Assembly: GCA_028289455.1 (NCBI GenBank)
Contig: JANQPN010000033.1
Span: 1-64,000 of the forward strand
Source: Wenzhouxiangellaceae bacterium
Lineage (GTDB): Bacteria; Pseudomonadota; Gammaproteobacteria; Xanthomonadales; Wenzhouxiangellaceae
Direction of reading: 5' to 3'
DNA length: 64,000 nt
Part shown: positions 34,365 through 42,923 of the stretch, in pieces
Layout: each line of letters opens with the position of its first letter
How positions within the stretch are numbered: the stretch's first letter is position 1
The notes under the pieces: generated by a model
Databases searched by the model: none
What the model saw: only the letters and a program-made list of their open reading frames with translations
Told to the model about the DNA's origin: nothing
Position numbers and translations under genes: made by a program

Positions 34365-35311
34365 TTACGGTCAGACTGCTGGAACTGCCCTGCACGCCGG
34401 TAGGCGCCCGGGCCAATACCCTTCTGCAGCTTGAAGATACGGGCAAACGCCGGCACCGACTGATAGCCGACCTGTTCGGCTATCAGTTCCATTGATAACC
34501 GGCTTTCCCGCAGCAGCTGGCCGGCGCATTGCATACGCCAGTCTGTCACATAACGCATTGGTGATATCCCCGATAAAGTCTTAAAGCGCTCTGCATAGGC
34601 GGTCCGTGACATACCTGCACAATCGGCCAGTTTGGCAACGCTCCATTTATCGCCCGGCCTGTTGTGAAATGCCGTCAGACTGAGACCGATCCTGCGATCC
34701 CTGATAGCCCGCAAAAAGCCTTCCGGCAATTCGCTGGATTTTGCCCATACCCGAATCAGCAGGATAAAAACGATTTCAGTCAGGTGCCGGATAATAGCCG
34801 CCTGCCCCAGATTATTACCCTGGGTCTCCACCGTCAGCAGTTTCAACGCACTGGTGAACCAGGAAAAATCCAGTGCCTGGGATTCCCTTACAAGCAGCAG
34901 TTCCGGCAGTTGGCGGATCAAAGGATGCTGAAAGTTTTCATTAAACTGAAAATGGCCGCAAATCAGATTGGTCGGGTTTGTCCGGTCCGGATTCCCGTAA
35001 ACCCAGGTTCCCTGACCGGGATAGGCGCTCGCTGCAAGCGCATCATCCAGTGCTACCGCCGGTGTATCCGGCGCATTGCAGATCACATGCATGCTGCCGT
35101 GCGGGATCAATACAAAATCATTACTGTGCAACTGTACAGGTGTACCGTGCTCACCCACCCGCACCCAGCAGCTGCCGCGGGTTACATAGTGGAAGCGCGC
35201 TACCTGCTGGTAGTCAGGCACCTGCACGCTCCATGGCGATCCAAACTCGGTGTCGAAATAAAAGCTGCTGCTGAGCTTTAATGAATCAAGAATTTTACTG
35301 ATAACATCCAT
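34361..35311 (-). CDS. AraC-family regulator with N-terminal cupin
   Basis: 316 residues: N-terminal cupin_6 type AraC-binding domain (WSVQVPDYQQVARFHYVTRGSCWVRVGE, DFVLIPHGSMHVI) and C-terminal double HTH (GDKWSVAKLADCAGMSRTAYAERFKTLSGISPMRYVTDWRMQCAGQLLRESRLSMELIAEQVGYQSVPAFARIFK). Members of this group often sit beside GST or reductase genes and respond to small aldehydes or aromatic compounds. Target not evident. Confidence 0.9.
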   Translation of the reverse strand: MDVISKILDSLKLSSSFYFDTEFGSPWSVQVPDYQQVARFHYVTRGSCWVRVGEHGTPVQLHSNDFVLIPHGSMHVICNAPDTPAVALDDALAASAYPGQGTWVYGNPDRTNPTNLICGHFQFNENFQHPLIRQLPELLLVRESQALDFSWFTSALKLLTVETQGNNLGQAAIIRHLTEIVFILLIRVWAKSSELPEGFLRAIRDRRIGLSLTAFHNRPGDKWSVAKLADCAGMSRTAYAERFKTLSGISPMRYVTDWRMQCAGQLLRESRLSMELIAEQVGYQSVPAFARIFKLQKGIGPGAYRRAGQFQQSDRN

Positions 35312-35468
35312 AACGCCGTTCGGATACCTGTTTACAGCAGAATATCAATATTCAAAATTGATGTGGCTGTTCTGGACGATATGTTAAAAAATACGGACTA
35401 ATCATCATTGTTGGGCTGGGTGTGCAGGCGTATAAATATGCTGGCTAACAATAATGGAGAAAATCCGC

Positions 35469-35843
35469 ATGAACACTAAATCGGCCAGCATGGCCTTTGG
35501 CATTGTTTTTGTACTGGTAGGTATTCTTGGTTTTATTCCCAACCCGCTGGTTGCGCCGCATGGCGTATTTGCCGTTAATCTGGCCCACAACCTGGTGCAT
35601 ATTCTGACCGGTGTGGTATTTATTCTCGGCGCTACTCACTTTGCAGATAAGGCTGACATGATCTTCAAAGGTGTGGGCGCTGCCTATGTCGTGGTGACCA
35701 TCGTCGGCTTTATGACCTCCGGCAATATGCTGCTGGGTCTGGTGCATATCAATCAGGCTGATCGCTGGCTGCACCTTGGACTGGCAGTGGTTATCCTGGC
35801 CGCCGGATTCATGCTGCCGAACCGGCCGGCAACGAGCAATTAA
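35469..35843 (+). CDS. Small membrane protein, DUF4383-like
   Basis: 124 residues from ATG with GGAGA eight bases upstream. Four helices; N-terminus MAFGIVFVLVGILGFIPNPL, then NLAHNLVHILTGVVFILGA and LVHINQADRWLHLGLAVVILAAGF, the pattern of DUF4383 (conserved His pairs in helices 2 and 4). Function unknown. Own terminator downstream. Confidence 0.75.
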   Translation: MNTKSASMAFGIVFVLVGILGFIPNPLVAPHGVFAVNLAHNLVHILTGVVFILGATHFADKADMIFKGVGAAYVVVTIVGFMTSGNMLLGLVHINQADRWLHLGLAVVILAAGFMLPNRPATSN

Positions 35844-35871
35844 TCACCTTTCCTTCTGTTGATTAATAGCG

Positions 35872-35923
35872 CCCCCTGTCGCGTAATTCATGATGTGCTA
35901 ATGATCATGCGCAGGGGGTTTTT
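35872..35923 (+). terminator. Rho-independent terminator
   Basis: CCCCCTG pairs with CAGGGGG, the latter followed by TTTTT; the 33-base loop may fold further. 28 bases after the DUF4383-like gene. Confidence 0.7.
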
Positions 35924-36000
35924 GCCTGCCGGTTGCCCTCTCTCTAAGTCCTTTTCAGTGATTTAACCTGCCGAATACAAGCTTCACCTTCAGGCGGCTC

Positions 36001-36030
36001 TTGAAATATCTATAAAACTAGATATATAAT
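36001..36030 (+). promoter_or_regulatory. arsR promoter with embedded operator
   Basis: TTGAAA (36001-36006) and TATAAT (36025-36030) are separated by 18 bases. The spacer holds the inverted repeat ATATCTA-N6-TAGATAT (36006-36025). The ATG at 36037 lies where transcription should start, so the mRNA is probably leaderless. Confidence 0.7.
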
Positions 36031-36036
36031 TGTAAT

Positions 36037-36339
36037 ATGTTCAATGATGATACGGCAGCACGGGCTTTTGCTTCGCTGGGTTCCTCAACCCGGCTGGCGA
36101 TTTTGCGCCTGCTGGTTCAGGCCGGCTGTGATGGTCTGAATGTCACGGAATTACGCAACCGTCTGCAAGTCCCGGCATCAACTTTCAAGCACCATCTGGA
36201 TGCACTGGTGGCCTCAGGACTGGTAAAGCAGATCAAAACAGGGCGGGATCAGATTTCCACAGCCGATTATCAAGCGATTAAAAGTTTAGCCGACCATCTG
36301 ATGGAAAACTGCTGTGCAGGCATACCCAGTGAATGCTGA
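36037..36339 (+). CDS. arsR: ArsR-family transcriptional repressor
   Basis: 100 residues, winged helix of the ArsR/SmtB family: ARAFASLGSSTRLAILRLLVQAGCDGLNVTELRNRLQVPASTFKHHLDALVASGLVKQIKTGRDQ. A vicinal cysteine pair NCCAGIPSEC lies at the C-terminus, as in arsenic sensors with C-terminal As(III) sites. No Shine-Dalgarno precedes the ATG. It should repress itself and the downstream arsI, which has a matching AT-rich palindrome. Confidence 0.88.
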   Translation: MFNDDTAARAFASLGSSTRLAILRLLVQAGCDGLNVTELRNRLQVPASTFKHHLDALVASGLVKQIKTGRDQISTADYQAIKSLADHLMENCCAGIPSEC

Positions 36340-36366
36340 GTACGGGACTGTTGAAGGCGGTTTTTT

Positions 36367-36399
36367 TTGAACTTATAAAACTATATATCTAGATATATA
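36367..36399 (+). promoter_or_regulatory. arsI promoter and ArsR operator
   Basis: TTGAAC (36367-36372) is followed after 17 bases by a TAGATA/TATATA -10 region. Overlapping it is the perfect 18-bp palindrome TATATATCTAGATATATA (36382-36399). The shared string TATAAAACTA and TAGATATATAA also occur before arsR. Confidence 0.7.
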
Positions 36400-36411
36400 A
36401 AGGAGATACAA

Positions 36412-36864
36412 ATGCAACGATTACACCTTCATATCAATGTGGATGATCTGGACAAATCAATAACCTATTATTCCGCTCTGCTGGGCCATAAGCCTTCTGT
36501 TGAAAAACCCGATTACGCCAAATGGCTGCTGGATGAACCCCGTGTCAACCTGGCCATATCCCGAAGAACCGACCGACAGACCGGCGTAAATCACGTCGGA
36601 ATCCAGGTTGAAAACGACAGCGAACTGAAGCAGTTGCACAGCCGTTTGACTGAATCGGGTTATTTAACCCAGGACCAGCAGGCCGCCCAATGCTGCTATG
36701 CCATTTCAAATAAACACTGGTCGGTTGATCCATCCGGCGTTTCCTGGGAGCTGTTCAAAACCATGCAGCAGGCGGACTCATACGGTGACGACCCGGTTCC
36801 GGCTGATACACCGCCTCCCGGCACCGGCCATCAATCTCATGGTTGCTGTAGTTCGGCTCATTGA
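36412..36864 (+). CDS. arsI: ArsI-type C-As lyase (VOC family)
   Basis: 150 residues of the ArsI/CadI family. A vicinal pair C94-C95 in QCCYAISNKHW corresponds to the Cys96-Cys97 substrate site of known ArsI, and H5, H61 and E113 fit the Fe(II) ligands (H5/H62/E115). The C-terminus carries a further GCCSSAH. ArsI cleaves the carbon-arsenic bond of methylarsenite using O2 and Fe(II). Shine-Dalgarno AAGGAGA. Only ArsR accompanies it; no arsenite exporter is in the window, so detoxification would rely on one elsewhere. Confidence 0.88.
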   Translation: MQRLHLHINVDDLDKSITYYSALLGHKPSVEKPDYAKWLLDEPRVNLAISRRTDRQTGVNHVGIQVENDSELKQLHSRLTESGYLTQDQQAAQCCYAISNKHWSVDPSGVSWELFKTMQQADSYGDDPVPADTPPPGTGHQSHGCCSSAH

Positions 36865-36870
36865 CGGCAA

Positions 36871-36897
36871 CAGGCCCTGCTGTTTATGCAGGGCCTG
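36871..36897. terminator. Hairpin between convergent arsI and DUF1579 genes
   Basis: A perfect 10-bp stem CAGGCCCTGC / GCAGGGCCTG with loop TGTTTAT, immediately after arsI. Weakly T-rich on the plus strand (ATTATCTT); likely terminates both genes. Confidence 0.6.
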
Positions 36898-36918
36898 ATT
36901 ATCTTCGATAGTTACGCA

Positions 36919-37527
36919 TTAACCGTCTACTGATGTATCACGCAGTAATTTGAATTCCAATACCTGAGTATTCACTTCACCAATCGGCAAATCGTGTACC
37001 TCAATAGTAATTTCATTGTCGGATACAAACCGGTATACCGTTTTCACCATCTTGTCATGCTCACCGGTCAGGTATTCGTCCAGCGTTCCATACAGGATCA
37101 ATGCCTTGTCATCCGGAGTGAAGTCGCCTTCCGCATGGTTCATCGCCGTATCTATGGTGGAAATGGCAGTGGTGACATAGCTCTGCTTGAAATTGTCGTA
37201 GCCCAGCAGGGTAATGCTGTGCATGGGCAAACCCATCAGCGAACCATTGGATTCCATCTGCAGCCAGCGCCCCGGCATAATCCATTTGATCGATGCCGTG
37301 CCTTCGGTGGCAGTATCCGGTGCACCCTGCATGGTAATCCGCATCTGCGTTTTCCAGTTGCCGACCAACCGTTCCAGCTTGCTGTGGTGCTCACCCGGCT
37401 GGGTATATTGCTGGGCTTTGGCCATCATCGAGGATAGATCTTCGCCACTGGGCGGCTCCTGGGAATAAGCCATGGTGGCAATCAGGCTGATCGCAAGAAT
37501 TGAAAATAATCGCTGTATCCTAGTCAT
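36919..37527 (-). CDS. DUF1579-family secreted protein
   Basis: 202 residues; signal peptide (to AYSQ), then the DUF1579 pattern GEHHSKLERLVGNWKTQMRITMQ, MPGRWLQMESNGSLMGLPMHSITLLGYDNFKQSYVTTAISTIDTAM. Function unknown; a beta-barrel fold similar to lipocalin-like domains is usual. Twelve bases after the M56 protease gene, so it is probably the third gene of that BlaI-controlled operon. Confidence 0.82.
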   Translation of the reverse strand: MTRIQRLFSILAISLIATMAYSQEPPSGEDLSSMMAKAQQYTQPGEHHSKLERLVGNWKTQMRITMQGAPDTATEGTASIKWIMPGRWLQMESNGSLMGLPMHSITLLGYDNFKQSYVTTAISTIDTAMNHAEGDFTPDDKALILYGTLDEYLTGEHDKMVKTVYRFVSDNEITIEVHDLPIGEVNTQVLEFKLLRDTSVDG

Positions 37528-37539
37528 TTGTTTTCCTTA

Positions 37540-38568
37540 TTAATCTGAGGATTGCTGTTGGTGTAAATTGGCCAGTACCGCGTAGCGGGTCAGTAAACAG
37601 CCGGGAGTGTCCGGATTGGCCAGAATGGCCGCGCCCAGCACCGGTGGTGGCGGCAATGTGGTCAGGCTGAGGCCAACCACAAATATCAGGCACAGCGCTC
37701 TGGCCCAATGCCGCTGTCCCAGCAGACGCCCGCGCAGATACTTAATTCTTTTGAAAATGGCCGGACTGCCGTTCAACAGGCCCATCGCCGGCTGAATCCC
37801 GGCTGACGACTGCCCCGCCTGCTGCATATTTAAGGCTGCGCGCATCAGCATCTGGCGGTAGGCGCTGCCCGACCCGCCGAGCCGGCGCATTACCAGCGCA
37901 TCGCAGCAAAACTCGCGTAGTTGATTAACCCGCTTTATAGCAAGCCATACCAGCGGATTAAACCAGGCCAGCGATGCCAGACCGATAAATACCGCTGCGC
38001 ACCAGTGGTCCCGCCGCCTGATATGTCCCAGTTCATGACATAAAGCCAGCTGAATATCATCGGTCGATCCATATTTTAAGGTAGCTTCCGGAAATACAAT
38101 TACCGGCCTGAATACCCCAATCACCAGAGGGGAGTGCAGCTGTTTGGAAACCACTAAAGGTGGCGGCTTACAGCCGATGATGCCGGCCGCGTGCTGATAC
38201 ACCGGCCAGTTCGTCAGCAGTTTTGACTGTCTCAATAAGCGCAGCTTCAACCGGCGTAACCTCAGGGTGAGCACCAGCAGGAAGCTCACACATCCAATCA
38301 GCCACAAGACAAAATGCATCAGCGGGATCGAATCAGTGCCGGCGGATGTCAACTGTGCCGACTGCACCGGCACCCACTGCCATATGGTCCACGGGAAGTA
38401 CCACTGCGGCATGACAAGTAGATTCAGCGGCACCAATGACCACAGCAACAACCTGAGCTGTGGCCATAACCAGCGTCCGGCCAGCAGTTCCAATGCACCG
38501 ACAATAATAAACAGCAGCGTGGTCTGATAGGCGCTGGAAATCAGCCAGGCATACCACTGCTCAGTCAT
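37540..38568 (-). CDS. M56-family (BlaR1/MecR1-like) membrane metallopeptidase
   Basis: 342 residues from ATG at 38566-38568 with AAGGG eight bases upstream. Four N-terminal helices, the zinc protease motif CHELGHIRRRDHW near 175-187 and downstream EFCCDALVM (third zinc ligand region). There is a final helix near 285 but no penicillin-binding sensor domain, only a short periplasmic tail. Such proteins sense a signal and cleave the BlaI-type repressor. Overlaps its blaI partner by eight bases. Confidence 0.88.
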   Translation of the reverse strand: MTEQWYAWLISSAYQTTLLFIIVGALELLAGRWLWPQLRLLLWSLVPLNLLVMPQWYFPWTIWQWVPVQSAQLTSAGTDSIPLMHFVLWLIGCVSFLLVLTLRLRRLKLRLLRQSKLLTNWPVYQHAAGIIGCKPPPLVVSKQLHSPLVIGVFRPVIVFPEATLKYGSTDDIQLALCHELGHIRRRDHWCAAVFIGLASLAWFNPLVWLAIKRVNQLREFCCDALVMRRLGGSGSAYRQMLMRAALNMQQAGQSSAGIQPAMGLLNGSPAIFKRIKYLRGRLLGQRHWARALCLIFVVGLSLTTLPPPPVLGAAILANPDTPGCLLTRYAVLANLHQQQSSD

Positions 38569-38938
38569 GCCCATCACCCTTCATTTCTTCTTCCAGCAGT
38601 GCTGTTAATGCCTGTTGCTGTTTACTGTTCAGGGTTTCCTTATTCAGCAGGTGCTGGACCAGACCACCGACCGTGCCGTCAAAAACCCGATCAACCAGAT
38701 TTCGAATCTCTGATTGCTGAGCCTGCGGCTGGCTGATCAGCGGCTCGAAATAACTGGTATTGGTACGCTTGCTGACTTCAACCGCTGCTTTTTCAGACAG
38801 CCTGGACAGCAGCGTCTTGACTGTAGAATATGCCCACCTGTTGGATTGCGGCAGGCTTTCCATGACCTCGCGCACACTGGCCGGGCTGTGCTTCCACAAC
38901 GCCTGCATGATGGTCCATTCCGCTTCACTGAGTTTCAT
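38561..38938 (-). CDS. BlaI/MecI/CopY-family repressor (left pair)
   Basis: 125 residues: winged-helix N-terminus (LSEAEWTIMQALWKHSPASVREVMESLPQSNRWAYSTVKTLLSRLSEKAAVEVSKRTNTSYFEPL) and a C-terminal dimerisation region (QAQQSEIRNLVDRVFDGTVGGLVQHLL) where the M56 partner would cut. Tandem TACA...TGTA palindromes lie before the gene. First gene of a blaI-M56-DUF1579 operon. Confidence 0.92.
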   Translation of the reverse strand: MKLSEAEWTIMQALWKHSPASVREVMESLPQSNRWAYSTVKTLLSRLSEKAAVEVSKRTNTSYFEPLISQPQAQQSEIRNLVDRVFDGTVGGLVQHLLNKETLNSKQQQALTALLEEEMKGDGHD

Positions 38939-38961
38939 TATTATTTTATGGGCACCAGCCT

Positions 38962-38996
38962 GCTACATTTGTAGCCAATACTGCTACAAATGTAGC
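38962..38996 (-). promoter_or_regulatory. Tandem BlaI-type operators for the left pair
   Basis: GCTACATTTGTAGC (38962-38975) and GCTACAAATGTAGC (38983-38996) are perfect 14-bp palindromes with TACA/TGTA half-sites, the known BlaI/MecI core, 21 bp centre to centre (two helical turns). Confidence 0.85.
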
Positions 38997-39041
38997 ATTT
39001 ATGCAAGTTTAGCCGACGATTAACTGATGAATTATTAAAAC

Positions 39042-39100
39042 CTAATTAATTAGTTGATAAAACTCAATGACCCTGTTATCTTTAATCCTAATTAATTAGG
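39042..39100 (+). promoter_or_regulatory. Promoter and twin operators of the right BlaI pair
   Basis: TTGATA (39054-39059) and TATCTT (39077-39082), 17 bases apart, are bracketed by CTAATTAATTAG (39042-39053) and CCTAATTAATTAGG (39087-39100). The palindromes differ in sequence from those of the left pair, so the two repressors should not cross-bind. Confidence 0.78.
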
Positions 39101-39108
39101 AATTTGAC

Positions 39109-39507
39109 ATGGCACGCAAAAAAACACCAACCCTGACTGAGGGTGAGCTCAAAATCATGCAGGTATTATGGCCCCGTGAAGAAGTTTCGGTAGCAGACGT
39201 TACCGACATATTGAGCAGCGATGAAAAAGTCGCCTACAACACCGTTCAGACCATGCTCAAGATTCTCGAACGCAAAGGCTATGTTGAACACCGCAAGGCC
39301 GGCCGGGCATTTTTATACCGCCCGGCGGTCAGCCGTGAGTCTGCCCGGCTGCAGGCGCTGCGATATCTGCTCCGCCAGTTTTTCAACAATGAACCCAAGA
39401 CACTGGTGCAGAGCCTGCTGGCCGATGAAACGATGGATTTGATGGAAATTGAAAAGCTGCGGCATGAAATCCAGCAGTCCAAACCAACGGGAGAAGATGA
39501 TGCATAG
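39109..39507 (+). CDS. BlaI/MecI/CopY-family repressor (right pair)
   Basis: 132 residues: TEGELKIMQVLWPREEVSVADVTDILSSDEKVAYNTVQTMLKILERKGYVEHRKAGRAFLYRPAVSRESARLQALRYLLRQFFNNEPKTLVQSLL. The closest match is the common BlaI form, with the cleavage region at F-F-N-N-E. Its last codons overlap the M56-ankyrin gene. Divergent from the left pair across 170 bp. Confidence 0.93.
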   Translation: MARKKTPTLTEGELKIMQVLWPREEVSVADVTDILSSDEKVAYNTVQTMLKILERKGYVEHRKAGRAFLYRPAVSRESARLQALRYLLRQFFNNEPKTLVQSLLADETMDLMEIEKLRHEIQQSKPTGEDDA

Positions 39508-41095
39508 CCTGGTATCACCCAACTATCTGTCGGACTTTGTTGTACAACTGCTGGTGCACAGCACATTGATCGTTTTGGTAATCGCAGGCCTGGAACGGTT
39601 AATAACCAAAGGCAACGCAACCTTGCGTGCACGTCTGTGGACATTGGCCGTCCTGGCCATCAGCCTGCTGCCTTTGTTGATGATCGTACCTAAGCCCAAT
39701 CTGTGGCCGGCGGGCATCACCCCTTCACCGATTATTTCTACCGATGTGACGCATAAAGAAGCTGCATTGGCGGTTACCGCTAATGCCGTGGCTGCCCGGC
39801 AAAACCCCGGCCTGCAGAATACCGGGAATGATCAACGCCCATGGCCGATCAATATCAGCTCGCTGATTTTCTACGCCTGGTGTCTGGGCGTTGCATTGGG
39901 ATTGCTCAGACTGGCGCTGAGAATACAGCGAAGCAACCGAATACGCGAACAGGCCGAGCCTGCAGACAACCACATAACCACCGCCGCAGTGCACATCGCA
40001 AACCAGCTTGCAGTCAAACCCTGCACCGATGTGCGCTTAACCAATGAGATCAGTAGCCCATGTACGCTGGGTATCCTCAAGCCATGCATATTGCTGCCGG
40101 AAAATCTGGCCCGTCACAGAAATAAAGCCTTATTGGAGCACACCCTGATGCATGAGCTGGCACATATTAAGCGAGGCGATATGCAGTTTGTGATTCTGAC
40201 TCAGATTTTTCGTGCACTATGGTTTTTCAATCCAGCATTGTGGATTGCCAGCTGGCAGGCAGAAACAGCCCGCGAGCCTGCCTGCGATGATTGGGTACTG
40301 GCCAATGAGGTAACCCCGGACGAATACGCAGGCTCATTGTTATCGGTTGCAGAAATAGCCTATATCCAGCCCCAGCCGGTGCTGGCTCTGCATTTCGGCA
40401 ACAGCTATACCATGCGTTCTCGCCTGCGGCGCTTGATTGACTTCAGCGTGAATCACAGCATCCGTTTTCGTCCTGTTGTGGCCACCTCCATATCTGTTCT
40501 GCTGTGTACCTGGATATTGCTGGCTGCCGTGTGGTTTCCGCATGCCTATGCCGAACCCCGTGCTGATATTAATGGCGCTGCCCGTTATCTTGACGTGACC
40601 AATGAAGGCACAGCTTTGATACAAGCAGCCCGCGATGGACACTGGAACACTGTTGCAGCATTGATCGATGCCGGCGCATATATTGATCAGCAGGTTGAGA
40701 ATGATGGCACCGCACTGATTGCTGCTGCAGCTGCCGGGCATATGGATATCGTAGATCTGCTGGTCGGTACCGGAGCAGATATCAATTTGGCCGTTGAACT
40801 GGATGGCAACCCGTTGACAGCGGCAGCACGTGCAGGCCATTTTGACGTGGTCAGTTTTCTGGTCAACAACGGTGCAGTCATTAATACCTATATTCCATTG
40901 GATGATACGCCGCTGATCAATGCGGTAATGGCGGGTGATCCGCGAATTGTGGAGTTTCTGCTGGCCAATGGCGCCGACCCCAACCAGTCTGGTGACATTG
41001 AACAAGGCATTTTGCGTACACCGCTTTCAGAAGCAAGGCGATTAAAGCAACGCAACATTGAAGAAATGCTCACGACTGCTGGAGCCCGGTTATGA
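39500..41095 (+). CDS. M56 metallopeptidase fused to a periplasmic ankyrin-repeat domain
   Basis: 531 residues from ATG at 39500 with GGGAG six bases upstream (ATG at 39497 is the alternative). Helices near 10-30, 45-65 and 110-130; zinc motif MHELAHIKRGDM near 215-226; EPACDDWVL further on; last helix near 329-350. The part beyond, which should be periplasmic, is four or five ankyrin repeats (GTALIQAARDGHWNTVAALIDAGAYI, GTALIAAAAAGHMDIVDLLVGTGADI, NPLTAAARAGHFDVVSFLVNNGAVI, TPLINAVMAGDPRIVEFLLANGADPN). In BlaR1 this position holds the antibiotic sensor; here it would be a protein-binding sensor. Confidence 0.9.
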   Translation: MHSLVSPNYLSDFVVQLLVHSTLIVLVIAGLERLITKGNATLRARLWTLAVLAISLLPLLMIVPKPNLWPAGITPSPIISTDVTHKEAALAVTANAVAARQNPGLQNTGNDQRPWPINISSLIFYAWCLGVALGLLRLALRIQRSNRIREQAEPADNHITTAAVHIANQLAVKPCTDVRLTNEISSPCTLGILKPCILLPENLARHRNKALLEHTLMHELAHIKRGDMQFVILTQIFRALWFFNPALWIASWQAETAREPACDDWVLANEVTPDEYAGSLLSVAEIAYIQPQPVLALHFGNSYTMRSRLRRLIDFSVNHSIRFRPVVATSISVLLCTWILLAAVWFPHAYAEPRADINGAARYLDVTNEGTALIQAARDGHWNTVAALIDAGAYIDQQVENDGTALIAAAAAGHMDIVDLLVGTGADINLAVELDGNPLTAAARAGHFDVVSFLVNNGAVINTYIPLDDTPLINAVMAGDPRIVEFLLANGADPNQSGDIEQGILRTPLSEARRLKQRNIEEMLTTAGARL

Positions 41096-42762
41096 TCCCT
41101 GGTTACAAAACTATTCTTGGGTTATGCGGCGGCCTGGTTTTGCTTGCTGCTGCTGCACAGGCACAGGCACAGGCGCAGATGACAACTGCCATGTGGCAGG
41201 CCGATCTGGATGAGCTGACAACCGCATTGAAAACCGAACATCCACGGGTGTTTCATAAGGCCTCTGCCGAGGATTTCCAGCAGGCGGTTGATGCATTAGA
41301 AGCAGAATTGCCGCAGCTGGACGACAAAGCCACTGTGGTTGAGCTGGCCAGACTGGTTGCTATGATCAAAGACGGTCACACCCGCCTGGCTATTCCAAGG
41401 CGTCACCCCGACCTGGCACTGTCGCTGGCGCACTCACAGGATCCGGCAGTTAATTTTGATGCGCTGCATTTCTCCAGCCTGCCGGTGCGCTTTGACTGGT
41501 TCGACGATGGTGTATTCATTACCGCAGCCAATCAGGCACATGCTGACCTGATCGGTGCCCGGGTTGATAAAGTCGGCTCGCTGGCAATCACCGACGTTCT
41601 GGAACAGCTCTCTGCCGTTGGTTACGGCGATAATGAACAGACCCTGAAACTGATGGCCATGGACCGGTTAACGCTGCCGGAGGTTCTTACCGGGCTGGGC
41701 ATTGTCGATGACCCTGCCGAGGTTTCCTTTTCACTCACCCGCCCTGAATCTGACAGTGATAGTTTCCAACACATATTCACGCCACTGCAGTCCGATGGCG
41801 ATAGTAATTTTATTACTGCAGATGGCGTGTACGAACCACTGTGGCTGAAGCACAGACAGGATATAACCTCGTTTGAATTGCTGCCGGATCAGTCTGCCAT
41901 TTATGTGCAGATCAACGAATTCGAAATGTTTCCTGATCGACCTATCGGCGACTTTATCGCCGAAACCATGCAGGCAGCCTACAGCACCGGCGCCAACCGC
42001 TATATATTGGATTTACGCCATAATCACGGCGGCAGCGGCTCCTGGACCAGTGCGGTGACCCGCAGCCTGATGCAAAGTCGTTTCAACCAATACGGTTCCA
42101 GCTATATTCTGCTGGGCAGAAACACGTTTTCCGCTTCGCAGAAACTGGTCAATGCTCTGGAGCAATATGCCAACGTCATTTTTGTCGGTGAAGGCCCCGG
42201 CAGTTCGCCATCCAGCTATGGTGATCCCAAAAAAATACAGCTGACCAACAGTGGCCTGACACTACGGATTTCCACCCTTTACTGGCACAGCTGGCTGGGC
42301 GGTGAATTCCGCGAGAATACCTCGGTGCATCTGGATGTGCCCTACACCAGCCAGGATTACTTCTCTGCACAAGACCCGGTACTGGAACAGGCGCTGAGTT
42401 ATACACCACCTGCAGGTATTACCGCACAAGTGGATGAGCTGTTGCGCAAAGACAAAATCCAGGCTGCACTGATTTTATTCTTAAAATACCTGAATGATCC
42501 TGAAGTCTACCCGCACGACGTCGTTGCTGAGGTGGTCGCTGCAGGCCACCAGCTTTTGGATGATGGCCTGATCTGGCCCGGCTATGTGATGATGGTGCTG
42601 GCACGCGACTTTTACCCTAAGGCCGCGATTGCACATATCGGCCAGGGCCGCGCTTATGAGCTGCGGGATGAAATCGACAATGCCGTCGATCGCTACCGCC
42701 ATGCGCTAGAGCTTGAGCCTGACAACATCGCTGCCAGACAGGCGCTTGCCAGACTCGAGTAA
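41092..42762 (+). CDS. S41-family peptidase-like protein with C-terminal TPR
   Basis: 556 residues. Signal peptide ending in a slippage-prone AQAQAQAQ run (CAGGCA hexamer repeat in the DNA). The central domain is S41 (tail-specific protease) like: RYILDLRHNHGGSG and the nucleophile region GRNTFSASQKLVNALEQYANVIFVGEGPGSSPSSYG, with Ser near 345. The C-terminal 120 residues are helical and end in a TPR (AAIAHIGQGRAYELRDEIDNAVDRYRHALELEPDNIAARQAL). ATGA overlap with the M56-ankyrin gene, so it belongs to that switch and may act as its effector (inference). Confidence 0.85.
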   Translation: MIPGYKTILGLCGGLVLLAAAAQAQAQAQMTTAMWQADLDELTTALKTEHPRVFHKASAEDFQQAVDALEAELPQLDDKATVVELARLVAMIKDGHTRLAIPRRHPDLALSLAHSQDPAVNFDALHFSSLPVRFDWFDDGVFITAANQAHADLIGARVDKVGSLAITDVLEQLSAVGYGDNEQTLKLMAMDRLTLPEVLTGLGIVDDPAEVSFSLTRPESDSDSFQHIFTPLQSDGDSNFITADGVYEPLWLKHRQDITSFELLPDQSAIYVQINEFEMFPDRPIGDFIAETMQAAYSTGANRYILDLRHNHGGSGSWTSAVTRSLMQSRFNQYGSSYILLGRNTFSASQKLVNALEQYANVIFVGEGPGSSPSSYGDPKKIQLTNSGLTLRISTLYWHSWLGGEFRENTSVHLDVPYTSQDYFSAQDPVLEQALSYTPPAGITAQVDELLRKDKIQAALILFLKYLNDPEVYPHDVVAEVVAAGHQLLDDGLIWPGYVMMVLARDFYPKAAIAHIGQGRAYELRDEIDNAVDRYRHALELEPDNIAARQALARLE

Positions 42763-42923
42763 ATATTCACCACTGGTCAATAGCTGGTATCCGGTAACCC
42801 GGTTTGGGCGGCCTCCACCTTTTACCGAAGTCGCCCGTCTCAATTCTGACTTTTCTCGATGCCGGCAGTCGATAATAATTAATAGCCGCAGTTGAAATTA
42901 TTGCCGCATGCTTCCGTGCATTA

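Noticed and set aside
40340..41005. 221-residue minus-strand reading, Cys-rich
   Set aside because: Antisense to the ankyrin repeats of the M56 gene; repeat structure explains it.
41150..41180. CAGGCA repeat as a regulatory repeat
   Set aside because: It encodes the alanine-glutamine run of a signal peptide; repeat slippage is possible but nothing suggests phase variation.
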